Assembly (NCBI RefSeq): GCF_030272615.1 | Contig: NC_081415.1 | Span: 513,804,034-513,868,033 of the forward strand | Length of the DNA: 64,000 nt | Source of the DNA: Cryptomeria japonica | Taxonomy: Eukaryota > Streptophyta > Pinopsida > Cupressales > Cupressaceae | Direction of reading: 5' to 3' | Shown here: piece after piece, positions 47,619 to 60,004 of the stretch | Numbering within the stretch: position 1 is the first letter of the stretch | How the letters are laid out: every line of letters starts with the position of its first letter | Notes under the pieces: generated by a model | Told to the model about the DNA's origin: nothing | Seen by the model: only the letters and a program-made list of their open reading frames with translations | Database searches by the model: none | Position numbers and translations under genes: made by a program

Positions 47619-48602
47619 ATATGTATCAAATTTCTAGTACCACATCCTAGGACTTTGTTTGAGGCCATACAAAGATTTCTTCAATTTACAGACCAAATTA
47701 CTTTTGCCTTTCACCACATAGTGCTCCGGCTGTGTCATATAAATATCTTCCTCCAAATCACCATGAAGGAAAGCAGTTTTCACATCCATTTGCTCAACCT
47801 CTAAATCATAAGCAGTAGCAATAGAAAGCAAAAATCTAATGGACGTCATTTTTTCAATAGGAGAAAATATCTCACCGTAATCAACACCCTCAACCTGAGA
47901 GTAGCCTTTTGCAACCAACCTTGCTTTATACTTCTCAATGCTTCCATCTGAACCAATCTTTTTCTTGAACACCCATTTACAACCAACAGGTTTTCGTCCT
48001 TCAGGCAATGGTACAAGATCCCATGTATCCTTCTTTTTCAAAGCTGCCATTTCTTCCTCCATAGCAATCTTCCAGGATTCTGCATCATTCATACCTAATG
48101 CCTCTTCTATAGATTTCGGTTCATCCACACTAGTATTCAGAGCAAAAATACATCTCCAATCATCAGGTGAATACCTTTCAGGTGGTTGTCTATGTCTTGT
48201 AGACCTTCGAACAAGCTGAGTTGGAGGTTCTTCCTCTTCTTCTGAAGATTCAGAGCTAGACGAGCTCTCCTCAAATTCTTGCCTATCTAGGGGTCTCGAT
48301 TCAATTCTTTCAGGTGTAGAAGGAAGTTGAATCACATCTTCTTTTTTAGTCCATTTTGGCTGCAATGTAACAGAAGGAGACTTAATTTCTCTAAAAATAA
48401 CACTTCTACTGTGAATTACCTTTTGTGCAACAGGGTCCCAAAGCTTGTATCCTTTCACACCATAACTATACCTGATGAAGATACATTTCACAGCCTTGTT
48501 CTCTAACTTTGTTCGCTTCTCCTTTGGCACATGTGCATATGCCTCGCAACCAAAAACTCTAAGATGTCTCAATGAAGGCTTGTGACCTGACCATGCTTCC
48601 AT
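47619..48602 (-). pseudogene. Element C integrase end, linker and reverse transcriptase
   Basis: Starts with the GKKPSLRHLRVFG-like integrase tail (HKPSLRHLRVFGCEAYAHV). A Ser/Glu-rich linker and RRSTRHRQPPERY follow, then RT: WKIAMEEEMAALKKKDTW, GCKWVFKKK, VEQMDVKTAFLHGDL and KKSLYGLKQSPRMWY. A TAG stop just after RMWY (47631-47633) ends the open frame before the palm. Confidence 0.93.
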
Positions 48603-50584
48603 AGGCGTTTTATCAACAAGAGCTGATGTAGGAGACCTGTTAATCAGGTAGCAAGCAGTGGCAACAGCTTCAGCCCAAAACTTTGTTCGAGACCAGCACC
48701 ACTCAATATACTCCTAGCCTTCTCCATCAGTGTCCTGTTCATTCTTTCTGCAACTCCATTCTGCTGTGGAGAATACGGAGTTGTCTTCTGCCTGTTAATT
48801 CCACAGTCTTTACAAAATCTATCAAAATCATTAGAGCAAAACTCACCGCCATTATCAGTTCTCAAACATTTTATTTTCTTTCCAGTCTGCAACTCAACCA
48901 TTGCTTTAAATTCTTTAAAACGACTAAAAACTTCAGATTTACTCTTTAGAAAATAAACCCATGTCCTTCTACTAAAATCATCAATAAATGAAACATAATA
49001 TGTGGATTTTCCAATCGAAGAGACATCTACTGGACCAAACACATCAGAATGGATAAGATCCAAAACACCACAAGTTTTATGAGAACTCGAGTAAAACTGA
49101 ACGCGGTTTTGTTTTCCATAAATGCAATGCTCACAGAAATCGAAGTCAAGGTTACAGTCATTCAAACCTTCAACAAGATTTTTATTTTTCAAGGTCCTTA
49201 GACCCTTTTCTCCAATGTGGCCAAGTCTTTGGTGCCATAACATAGTCTTCTCTACAGGTAACTTTGTTTCAGACGAAAGAGCACCCTTAGGTACCCAAAA
49301 ACCATTTCCATCTGCTGAAGGTGAAACCTTCAAATCTTCCAGTGAAGTATCCACAGATTTACTTTTTACAAAAGTGCTATTACACTCAACAGTGTATGCT
49401 TCAAGCTTATACAAAGTGCCAAACCTGACACCTCTAGCAACTACCATAGCACCCTTAATCATCTTACATCCTGCTTCAGAAAAGACTACCTGCACACCCG
49501 CATCTATCAGTTTGCTCACAGATAACAAGTTTCGTTTTACTCCAGGGATATGCAGCACACCATTAATCCTTTTTATTCTACCATCAGAAAACCTGATTCT
49601 AACTTTACCTCGACCAACAATGTCTAGATTTGAATCATCACCCAAGTACACCTTACCTCCATTAAATCCTTCATATTCAGAAAACCAATCTCTATTGGAA
49701 GTCATATGAAAAGATGCACCTGAGTCAATTAGCCAGGCATTATTACCTGCATGAGTCGCCAAAGCCGCAATAAAGGCATCGCCATCTTCCTTGTCGGACT
49801 CAGAATCAGAATCAAACTTTTTCTTTTTCTTCTTCTTTTCTTCTTTGCAGTCCTTACGGATGTGACCCGGTTTACCGCAATTCCAACAAATGACTTTGGA
49901 CTTTCCAGGAGATTTCGATCTCCCTTTGGATTTGGACTTGCCACGCTTCTCATTCTTCTTGCCTTTCTCTTTAGGTCTTCCACGAACGGTTAGGGCTTCC
50001 TTTGAACTGATGGATACCTTCCTTCGCATCTCTTCACCGAGTAGGGCACCCACCACATCTTCAAATTTCAAAACAATAGAAGTACTACCGATAGCCATAA
50101 CAAGAGAATCCCACGAATCAGGCAAAGAACAAAGCAAGATCTGACATTTCTCCTCCTCGTCCATCTTAACACCGACGGATACTAATTGAGCCACCAACAT
50201 ATTGAATGCTTCCAGGTGGTCTGCAATTCGTCCACCCTCTTCCATCTTCAAGGAATACAATTTCTTTCTTAAGAAAATTTGATTTAATAAAGATTTCACT
50301 TGATACATCTCACCAAGCTTAGTCCATAGCTTCTTTGCAGAGTTCTCTTCATGGACATTGATTAGAACAGAGTCTGCCAGGCACAATCTGATTAGACCCT
50401 TGGCTTTTCGGTCCATAACATCATACTGAGCTGCCGCAGTAGGATCTGAGGGCCTTTGGACATTCGCATCAACAACATCCCAAAGATCTCGATCTATTAG
50501 CAGATCTTCCATCTTCAGCTTCCACATCTCAAAATTACTTCCATTAAATTTCTCCACCTCTATTCTCCCTGACGAACTCGCCAT
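48603..50584 (-). CDS. Element C gag-protease-integrase ORF (frameshifted at its end)
   Basis: The ATG at 50584 lies 124 bp inside the LTR. 646 codons are open. Residues 1-200 are the Copia gag helices; 200-231 a Lys/Arg/Ser-rich stretch; 233-246 the zinc knuckle CWNCGKPGHIRKDC; 287-289 the protease DSG; 451-487 the integrase His-His-Cys-Cys motif. Catalytic Asp514, Asp577 (TDNGGEF) and Glu613 (NGVAERMNRT) are all kept. One base is missing from a T run near 48685, so the frame ends early at 48644 and the rest of pol continues in another frame. It is the best-preserved coding region in the window. Confidence 0.93.
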
Positions 50585-50708
50585 CTGAATATTCCTGCAA
50601 CAAGATCAAAAAGTGTCTTCTGCACAAGCTCCCACTCAAATCTGGATTAGTTCAAAAAACCCAACTGCCCACAATTGAAACCAAAGGTGATCAGGCTCTG
50701 ATACCACT

Positions 50709-51593
50709 TGTAAGGAAGTTAAGTAGCGGAAACAACTTCCTACACTAACCTTGAGAGGAGGGTAATGCAAAACTTTTTCAGATTGTTACAACAGTTACAG
50801 AAAATAGAAATAGATATAATAGCATTCATACCACAACACAGTGATTTACGTGGGGAAAACCCTTTCGGGAGAAAAACCCCACCCTCCAAAAGCAGCTCAA
50901 TATTTTATTCAGCAATCAAAAACAGATTACAACATACTTGCAGAGCAAGCTCTTCGTAGGAGTACCACTAATCAGAGATTCAGAGGCAACTCAATAGCCA
51001 TAAGACTCTTACACACAACCTCTATCTCACACACCTCATAAATAGGAGATACAATACAAGAAACCGTCAAACGGTATTACAAAACCATGGGCTAAAACCA
51101 CCCAATAAGGTGTAGCCGACCTTATCTCCCTTCTATGACATGTTAAAGCACACATCAACATGTGTCGCTCCCTTTTACAGCTCATTTATGTATCCGATAC
51201 AAATTATTTTTTCTATTTCAGGAGTACAAACTTCCGGAGGCCATAACTTGAGAACCGGGTGTCCGATTGACGAACCGTTTGAAGCGCCGGAAAGCTCGCG
51301 AAGTGCTCTATCACCTCATAACTAGCTTCACCAGTTACGACCACTTTTCAGGGCGTTTCGGAGCCTCTAAAGTCCCCAAAATTAAGTTTAAACATTTTAT
51401 TGCACCCCTCCAAGACGAAAACTTTAATATCTTCAAAACTAGCTGTGACCTTGCGACGCAACTTTACCGGAATGCTTATCTAGCCAACCAGAAGCTTCAG
51501 GGAGAGTTTCGCACCATTTTGTACTCAAATGAAAAATTACTATAAATAGTAACCTCACATAAATGCAAGGTTGAGACACCATTTTTCCCAACA
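50709..51593 (-). repeat. Element C LTR (5' LTR in element orientation)
   Basis: Partner of 45601-46485, identical in length. Several of the differences are C/T or G/A at CG sites, consistent with decay of methylated cytosine. Confidence 0.95.
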
Positions 51594-52497
51594 TAGATTT
51601 CAAAGACATCAACAAAGCTATCCAAAAGATGACTTCCCATTACCAAATATCGACTTGATTGTTGATCTCATAACAGGTCATGAAATGTTATCATTAATGG
51701 ATGGATTTTCTAGTTATAATCAAATAAGGATCGCACCCGAGGATCAACACAAAACATCATTCACTTGTCCTTGGGGAACTTTCTACTGGAATGTCATGCC
51801 CTTTGGACTAAAAAATGCAGGTGCTAGATATCAAAGAGCCATGACTACTATCTTTCATGATCTCATGCACGTAACCATGGAAGATTATGTTGATGATCTC
51901 TTGGGTAAATCAGTGGACGGAGATACACATTTGGACATACTTTTAGTCGTCTTCGATCAGTTGGAAAAATACAAAGTAAGGTTAAATCCCAAGAAATGTG
52001 TCTTTGGAGTAACCTCCAGGAAACTCCTAGGATTCATTGTGTCCAAAAGAGGAATCGAAGCCGATCCAGCAAAAGTAAAGGCCATCTTGGAGATGCAACC
52101 ACCCAGAAATATCAGTCAACTTCGATCCTTACAAGGGAGACTCCAGTCTATACGAAGATTCATAGCACAACTTGCAGACAAGTGTAATCCTTTTCAGCAC
52201 TTGCTACATAAAAATATCAAATTCAAGTGGGATGATAACTGTCAACAAGCTTTTCAGACGCTCAAAGATTATCTTTTGAATCTGCCAGTTTTGATGCCAC
52301 CAGTTCCAGATCAACCTCTATTACTATACATTTCAGCTACTCCAATAGCATTGGGGGCACTCCTAGCACAACAAATTGCTGACGGCAAGGAAAAGGTAGT
52401 ATACTATATCAGCCGCACATTGATGGGATATGAACTAAACTACACACCAATTGAACGTGCATGTCTCACCGTGGTCTTTACTTCACAAAAATTATGA
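51594..52497 (+). pseudogene. Element B reverse transcriptase and RNase H (after C)
   Basis: Resumes with FKDINKA. A one-base loss just after it shifts the frame, then 51571-52497 is open through FPLPNIDLIVD, LMDGFSSYNQI, WNVMPFGLKNAG and the catalytic YVDD at about 51886-51897, and on to RNase H (LGALLAQQ, YELNYTPIERA). Unlike A, the palm itself is uninterrupted. A stop at 52495-52497 precedes the rest of RNase H. Confidence 0.92.
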
Positions 52498-53150
52498 CAT
52501 TATATGCTCACTCACAAGACTAAGTTGATTGCAAGGATAGATCCATTGAAATACCTCCTCAACAAAGCAACACTTACTAGGCGACTGGCCAAGTGGGTAA
52601 TGATCCTGAGTGAATTTGACATTGAGTATGTGGACAAAAAAGAAATAAAAGGACAAGCAATCGTAGATCAATTAGCAGACGCCCCCATGATGGATGATGT
52701 TCCTCTAAATTCAGAATTTCCAGATGAATCCATTCTAACAATATCACATGCAAAGTCGTGGAAACTGTACTTTGATGGCTCATACACACAGCATGGAGCA
52801 GGAGTGGGCATCCTCTTCATAACTCCTCAAGGTGACTCTATACCAAAATCATACCGCTTATCATTTCCTTGCACTAACAATATAGCGAAATATGAGGCAT
52901 TAACAACTGGATTACGCATTGCAGTTCAGTGGAAGATCCAGGAACTTCATGTTTTTGGAGATTCTCAACTTGTCATCCATCAAGCAACTGATGATTACTA
53001 AACAAAAGATGAAAAATTAATGCCTTACAAACAAATGGTGGATGACCTAAAACAACACTTCACAAAGATAGATTTTGAGCAGATACCAAGAGAGCAGAAT
53101 CAGGCTACAGATGCCATGGCTACAATTGCTTCACTGATCGATCTACCTCA
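52498..53150 (+). pseudogene. Element B RNase H tail and second RNase H
   Basis: 52504-53001 gives the first RNase H end (FDIEYVDKKEIKGQA), then the Tat-type second RNase H: LYFDGSYTQHGAG, KYEALTTGL, HVFGDSQLVI. The fourth ligand region IPREQNQATDAMA is at about 53080-53120. A stop at 52999-53001 is private to B. Confidence 0.85.
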
Positions 53151-54507
53151 AAATGAGACAAGCTATGAGTTCTTGGTGGACAACCTTTTTATTCCTTCAT
53201 ATGAGATCACTCCTGCTGAAATGATATGTGTTGTTGGTCCCGAATCCCAGTTATATGGTTCCATCTTCACATACCTTCACAACAATACCCTACCTCCTGA
53301 TCTATCAAATAACCAATGTCACACTTTCATTCGCCAATCCTCTCGATATGTCATTTTAGCTGATATCCTATACCAGCGAGGTCTAGATGGCACTCTTCTT
53401 AGATGTCTAGAAAGTGATGAAGTTCAGATTGCGTTACGTGAAGTACATGAAGGGATATGTGGTCCACATGTTAGTGGTCCTACCTTGGCCAAGAAACTCA
53501 TCAGGACTGGATATTACTGGCCAAAGATGGACAAAGACTCATATCAGTTTGTTAAGAAATGTAAGCAATGTCAAATTCATGGAGACCTCATACATGCACC
53601 AGCACAAGAACTACAACCACTTGCGTCTCCTTGGCCCTTTTGTCAGTGGGGACTCGATCTCATAGGCAAGATTCACCCTCCTTCTTCTAATGGTCATAAA
53701 TTCATTATCACTGCCACAAAGTATTTCACAAAATGGATTGAAGTCGTTCCTCTCACACAAGTCACTGGAAAATAGATTGCTACATTCATCCTTAACTATA
53801 TCATTTGCCGATACGGTATTCCTCTTTCCATTATCACTGATAACGGGCGTCTCTTCAAAAATTAGGATGTTCGTGAACTCTATGACTGCTTCCATATTTC
53901 CCATCATTTCTCCACACCATATTACCCCCAAGGTATTGGCCAAGCTGAGGCGTCTAATAAAACAATCCTTAAAATCCTCAAGAAGACAGTCAATGACGCT
54001 GGCCGTAATTGGCATATCCAACTAAATCCCGCACTTTGGGCCTATCGCACAAGTGTTTGTACACCTACAGGCGCTACACCATATTCACTTGTCAACAGTG
54101 CTGAAGCCATCTTTCTTATTGAGGTCAAGTTACCTTCTTTATGAGTCTCTTTGCACAACATCATCAACGATGAAGACTATAGGGTCTCTCGCTTACAGGA
54201 ACTGGAACTACTAGATGAACGGAGACAAACTGCTTTTAATCATCTCAAGGCTTATCAACAACGAATGAGTCGTAGCTACAATCATAAGGTCAAGCCTCAC
54301 ACATTTGAGGTAGGTGACTTGGTTCTCAGAGAAAACCCTAAGAATCAGCAAGATAGAGAGAAGAAGGGCAAGTTTGAACCAAACTGGCTTGGTCCCTATA
54401 TCATCACAGCAGTTTATGGATCTGGGGCATATCAGCTCTCAACTACAGAAGGTGAACCTTTGGAGGATCCTATCAATAGCATGCACCTTTGCAGGTTCTA
54501 TACATAG
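53151..54507 (+). pseudogene. Element B integrase
   Basis: HEGICGPHVSG and CKQCQIHG form the zinc region. The core has Asp in GLDLIGKI, Asp in SIITDNG and the Glu-bearing GQAEASNKT near 53938-53965, so all three catalytic residues survive. Stops near 53773 and 53863 are private; 54142-54144 is shared with A. 54151-54507 is an open C-terminal domain (GKFEPNWLGPY, GSGAYQL). Confidence 0.9.
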
Positions 54508-55990
54508 CTCTTCAGAGTATCCTAATTCAGAAATTGCAAAAAAATTAAAAAAAAAAATTAAAAATACAAAAAAAATCAAAAAATCAAAAAAAGCAAAGAG
54601 AAATAATTTCGTCCAACGGTGAAAACCACTTTGGTGGCACCCTGGGCAAGTACCATGGTGAAAACTGGGTCACTAGTGCCATGCGTAGAGACATTGCTCC
54701 TCCCTCCTTCAGGATTCACTTTCATCCTTTTACTTCGCACACACTCACGACCAATTCATTCATAATAAACTTACCCATTCCCATCATGGCTTGTTATTGA
54801 TCTACCCAAGATTGGTTAGCCATTCATAATAAACCTCCCTTTCCATCCATAATAAATCAAATCCTATCTGTGGCTAAGGAAATTCCTACGTCTAGTGGTG
54901 GGTGTGGAACTGAGAACATCACATGTTTCGAGGAGTACAGTTTCTTCCAACTTCCTTCAGTTTATCCGCGCACAATCTGCAATAAAGCAACATTTGCATC
55001 GCCAGTCCACAATAAAGTTTCATCTTCTCCACAATAAGGTATCAATTTCATGGATTCAGTCAGTTTCAAATGAGACACAATAGCAACAATGGGCTTCAAC
55101 AAATCAAATCTTTCAACAGACTCAGACAACATATGGTTCAGTGTTATCTATCCTTTTTGTGAAAGTAAAAATTGTGACCACAATCAAATACGACTTCTAC
55201 AAGTGACAAGAGACACTAAATTTGAGGACTACGGTGGATGTTGGTGTCGAGTCTTGGTTTCTTTTGATTTTATCTTTTGGTGACATGTCTTTTAGCTTTT
55301 CCAGGATGTCTCTGACTAGAGATTCTATCTCCAGGATGTCTTTGACTAGAAAGGCGAGGATGGGGTATCGTCACCTATTTTGTTTGCTGTCTGTGGATTG
55401 TCTTTTAGTAATGCTATGACTTGTCCAAGGCTATGAGGACACTGAGAGTCTAGTATGAACTGGGGCATTCCTTGTTTGTGACTATCTTATCTCCATGCAA
55501 CCAGGTACAATGACTTTCTGAGTCGAACATATGCCTCGATTGTCATCACCTACTTGCCATAATAAGCTCAATGATGATAACGCACAAGAAGCTCTTTCAC
55601 TTTCATATCTTCTGTCTTCCATCCCCCTTTCTTGATTGACTTCCATCATCCTTCTCGAGTCCACATAGCTTGCTATCACATGACTAAGTATAATGACACA
55701 CCAAAAACATTTGAATTTCATGTAGTTGCACCTGCATTACCACATATAAGCATTTCATACATATATATAGATATCACAACTACATCACATCCTGCACACA
55801 ACACCTGTTAGCACAATTTACATTTGCATTATCATATTCATCTACATTACATACATTCACATTTGCATCATGCATACACATATAAAACATAAAAGAACAA
55901 AAATGTTGCATTACATCATATACATATTTGCATCCATATTATAAGCATACATCATGAAAAATATCATCACATAGGTACACATGCATATGG
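54508..55990 (+). other. Spacer between pol and antisense PMD, element B
   Basis: No gene. A-rich start, then AATAAA at about 54764, 54828, 54851, 54981 and 55011, and the same CCAGGATGTCT direct repeat (55300-55350) and CATA-rich tail as in A. Confidence 0.6.
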
Positions 55991-58049
55991 CTATGATGAA
56001 CTCCCTCCCTCGGAGCCACCTGGCCTCGATGGAATCTGAGCCCCCGAAGGACCCACCCCAGGATCATCCCTCCTGTCTCCTCTATCTGGTGGTGGTGGAG
56101 GACCCATGACCCCACCACTAGATGCCTGCCTCCTCCAGCTCCCTCCCGTAGCTGTCGCTGTACGCGACGGTCTATGGAAGCTCCTCACACGCTGATCTGC
56201 TAGCACTGCACCATAGTAGAGGTCCCTCCAGTAGCCTATCTCCTCTCCCACCCGTAGGACATATGCATATCCTACCCCTGTGTCCTCTGCTGCCTGTCTC
56301 CCTACCCTCAGTGCTATCTCAGCCTCTTTATAGTGTTGAATCGCCTGATCTCTCTCCCTCTCAGTATCTCTGAGCCTCATCCTGAGCCGATCCCTCTCCC
56401 TCTCCAGCTCCTGAATCTCATCCACCTAGCCCTGATAGATCTCCCTGAGCTCAATCAGCTCATCCTCCTCTGGGTCCCCCCCCTTTGCCTCTTCCTGTGG
56501 CTCCCCCTCTGCAGGTGCCTGCCCCTGTACCTATACCTGTACTGGTGCCTGTATGGGTACCTATCTCTGTACATGGCTCTGTGCCTATACCTGTCTCCAT
56601 CCCTACTCTTGTGCCTATACTGACACCTGTCCCTATACCTGTCCTTGTCTCTGTACCTGTGCTTTAGGACCCTATGCTGCTGGCACCTGTAAGGGCAATC
56701 CATCGTGACCCCTTACCACCTAAACCTGTCTCTCCTCTCCACCCTCCCTCCGAGGTGCAACCCTCCTCTCCCTAACTACTCCCCTCCTCTCCCTAACTAC
56801 TCCCCTCCACCTCCGTTGGCCTCTGCCCCCATCACCTCCACCATCATCATCATCGTCCCCACCTCCATCTCCCTCCAGTAGCTCTCCTGGATCTGTCAAT
56901 CGGGGGAATGGATGCTCTGCCCAATATGTTGAATACTCAGCATCCATCCCAGCGTCCTCAATCTTAGGCCACATGTCCCAGGGTAGGGGCATCATCTCTA
57001 CCAGCTATGTGACTACTTGATCATTTGACAGTAATGGCCCAAACTACACCTGATCTCTGACCGTGCGGGCATACATGCCCGAGCCTCATGGCATCCTCCA
57101 GATCCTGCCATACTGCCTGCAAACCCTGTCCACAAGATGCCTCTCTAGCACATAGGGTGTCCACCCAATCAGATACCTGCTCCAGAAGGTGTACAGAAGC
57201 TCCACTGCATCATCCTCCCACTCCTCACAACCTAGATATGGTCTCCATATGACCACATCGATATCATCTAGCACTCACTGCCAATGCTCCAACCTACCAA
57301 TCCGTGGCTGCAAGGTGATCATATCATACAGATGCACAAAACTGCGTCCATGCCCCCTGCCTCTGAAGTGTATCGGCCTCATCACTGGCAGATTCTCGTA
57401 AGCCCACACCTGCAGCAGTGTCACCCCGTAGCCCAATCCCATTGACCCGTGATACACAAACTGGTGAAGCTCATAATACAAGCGGGCCAGCACACATGGT
57501 CCCTAGGCATATCTAGTGTGCTGCATCACCAGTGTCTCCAGTGCTCCTCCCCAACCCACAGCCAACCCCCGTGTCACCCTATCTGGACATAGGAACCCAC
57601 TGATAGCTCCTCCGATCACTGCTGGTAATGCTAACCATGTAGCTATCATGGTGTCCCATGCCACGTGTCCTGCCCTCATCTCTAATCCAAGGTCCTAAAA
57701 TACTCATCTCAAAGCCTCCCTGTCACCGTCTCGATCATATGGGATCAAATCTCCATCGATTGGCACCCGTAGTATCCTGTAGACATCCTCCAGGGTGACT
57801 ATCATCTCACCCATCGACAAATGGAATGTGCACGTCTCTGAGTGCCATCTCTCAGCCAGCGCAGTCAGCAAACCCATGTTTGCCCAAAACTCAGGCACAT
57901 ACAAAACATGTCTCAACCCCATCTCCTCGATGGCAGCTCTGTCCCCAAGTGTCAACTCCGGTCGCAATCTCTGAGTCGATAGGAATCTCTCCTATGACTC
58001 CAGCATAGGCAAATACTCCTGCAGTCAAGCAAATCAATCATGTCAGTCA

Positions 58050-58328
58050 TAGTGGCATTCACTATTTATCACAAAATGCTACTCATCTAAATGCATATGG
58101 CTATCTATCCTAGTGACACTCATTGTTTATCACAAAGTGTTGCTATCTATCTTAGTGGTACTCCCTGTTCATCACAAAGTACTACTTGCGTGACACTCAC
58201 TGTTCATCACAAAGTGTTATTCACATTTGCACTCCCTGTTCATCACAAAGTGCTGCTCATACTTTGGGTACTCCTTGTTCATCACAAAGTACTCTATCTT
58301 AGTACTCCCTGTTCATCACAAAGTGCCT
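58050..58328 (+). repeat. Covarying hairpin array, element B
   Basis: Same seven units as in A within the PMD intron interval. Unit 3 has AGTGGTACT/AGTACTACT where A has AGTAGTACT/AGTACTACG, so G-U replaces A-U and pairing is kept. Unit 7 has one A-C mismatch at its outer pair. Confidence 0.75.
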
Positions 58329-58458
58329 TGATCTATCCTAGTCTTCCCTGGAGGACCTGCTTGAGTGTATCCTCTTAGTAGCTTATCCAATCGATAGCGT
58401 ATGTTCATCACAGAATTGCCGATTTGACCTAGAAGACCAAAAACTTGCATTTTTTTCA

Positions 58459-58712
58459 ACGCAAATGCGCTTACATTACATAAATGCACCTACAGACTGC
58501 ACAGATGCGCCTGTACAACACAGACATGCCTGTATAACACAAATGTTCTTATGCTACTCATAAACGTGACTAGACTACGTAGACGCCCCTGCACATCGTA
58601 GACGTGCCCGCATTTGATGCAGACGCGGTTCCAGACACAGACGTGCCTGTCACCAACATAGACGTGCCTGGCAGACACAGACATGCCTGGCAATGACACA
58701 GACGCGGTTAGA
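58459..58712 (-). repeat. Inverted CGTCTG array (array 3), element B
   Basis: About ten AGACGCGCCTG/AGACGTGCCTG words on the plus strand inside the PMD intron, matching 33222-33470 of A. Confidence 0.75.
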
Positions 58713-59221
58713 CGGTTTTTGACATTTTTCAACTCTACTTCTAAGCGCATTTATTGCCCTATTCGGCATGTATTAATGACAAAATTAAATGCGTCAAAGT
58801 ACAAGGAGGTTTGGTGGTACTTACCAGCTCTCCTGCCTCTGCTGGCCTCTGGAATCGATGAACGTGGTCGAATCTATGCACGAAAGCCATCACTGCTAAC
58901 TGCTACTGCTCTTTTCTCGCTCTGCACTTTGATCTCGTGAAGGTGTAGATGACAATGAGGATGTCTTTTCCCCCGTGGTCTATCTTATAGCCTACCCTAG
59001 CCCTTGCATTCATTTCCCGAGTCAGTCTTCTTCATCCCGTGACTTTGTCACTTTATCCGGTCAATCCATTCTAGCCTTTCTTTATTATCGAGAGATTGTC
59101 TGTGATCTTTTCAAACATTTTCATCCAATCTCTCAAGGGGGCATATCATTCCCATTCTGGGGCAACTCTGTATCAGTTCATCTTATCTTCTTTGAAACAA
59201 CACGACAAGCCGCATTGTCTC

Positions 59222-60004
59222 AAAGAGGGGCAAAATGTAGACACCCAAAATTGTCCTGTCTAATTAAATAAATATTTTATTTATTTAATTATCTAAGCCT
59301 AATTCTTCTATTAATTAAATAAATCTTTATTTATTTAATTAATTCATTTATCCTCTTCTAGCCTTATTTCTCATTTAAATAAATACATTTATTTATTTAA
59401 AGTATCATTTTCCTAAATTAAATAAATATTTATTTATTTAATTGATCCCACTTCTTCTATTTATTAAATAAATCTTTATTTATTTAATTAATTCATTATC
59501 TTTTTCTACACATGACACATGTCATTCATCTCTTAATTCCTACACTACCTACCTCTTTCATTATTTTATTATTTCCTCTACCTACCCTCTAATCCTAGTC
59601 GACCTCCTTTTTTTACACCTCTCAATCTTATCCCTCCATTTCATATTGTGTCTTCTATTTAAGGAGATGCCTTCTTCATTATCAAACCCTAATCGACAAT
59701 CTTGAGGACTTGGCTACACTACGATCCTATTTGCAACCACATTCCATTCTTTGTTGAGCTCTTGTGCACATAAAATCTGAGAGCAAATATATCAAGCAAG
59801 ATCAATGGAGATAGGAAGAATGGAAATCCAAACCCTATTGGATATGTGATGGTATGATCTTTGTGATTTCATTTGATTTGCATTGTCTTAGGTAATCTTC
59901 ATATGTTATGGTGGATCTTTGTTGTGGTTAGGCTAGGGTTTTGTGGTTGAATTCATTTAGCCTTTCAATCTTGTTATTATTGTTATCCATTTTCACCATA
60001 TACA
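59222..60004 (+). repeat. Element B polypurine tract and 3' LTR
   Basis: AAAGAGGGGCAAAA (59222-59235) precedes the LTR 59236-60004, which ends CATATACA before TSD GATAA. It has the same length as the 5' LTR with about 12 substitutions. Confidence 0.93.

Larger units (their letters stand above)
45601..51593 (-). mobile_element. Element C: Copia LTR retrotransposon inside the RT gene of B
   Basis: Two 885-bp LTRs (45601-46485, 50709-51593) with perfect TSDs TAGAT (45596-45600, 51594-51598). Compact 6.0-kb element of Tork-like type with one gag-pol on the minus strand. The primer site TGGTATCAGAGCC (50694-50706, minus) matches initiator tRNA-Met. The polypurine side reads AAGTGGGAGAT at 46486-46498 (minus). 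Gag-pol is nearly complete; one frameshift and three in-frame stops inactivate it. About 26 LTR differences (2.9%). Confidence 0.96.
55991..58890 (-). pseudogene. Antisense PMD gene carried by element B (two exons)
   Basis: Exon 1 (58890-58825) encodes 22 residues ending FQRPAEAGEL. Intron 58824-58019 is 806 bp with GTAAGT donor and TTGACTGCAG acceptor. Exon 2 (58018-55991) has AERWHSETCTFHLSMGEM, LARLYYELHQFVYHG, VIWRPYLGCEEWEDDA, an acidic run, a decayed Gln-Val repeat, then a coiled coil (ERERDRLRMRLRDTERERDQ) and a Gly/Ser/Arg tail. Stops at 57695-57697 and 57275-57277 match A. Others (near 58000, 57700 and 57500) are private. A TATA-like CTATAAGATA lies at 58981-58990. Confidence 0.85.
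37980..60004 (+). mobile_element. Element B: Tat-type Ty3 retrotransposon with antisense PMD gene, host of C
   Basis: LTRs of 769 bp each (37980-38748, 59236-60004) with perfect TSDs GATAA (37975-37979, 60005-60009). It interrupts ORF2 of D, which rejoins in frame. Same family and order as A, but the LTR subtype differs (for example AATCGACAATCTTGAGGACT in place of AACAACTTGATCAATTGACT). I counted about 12 LTR differences (1.6%). Its RT gene contains the Copia element C. Confidence 0.95.
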
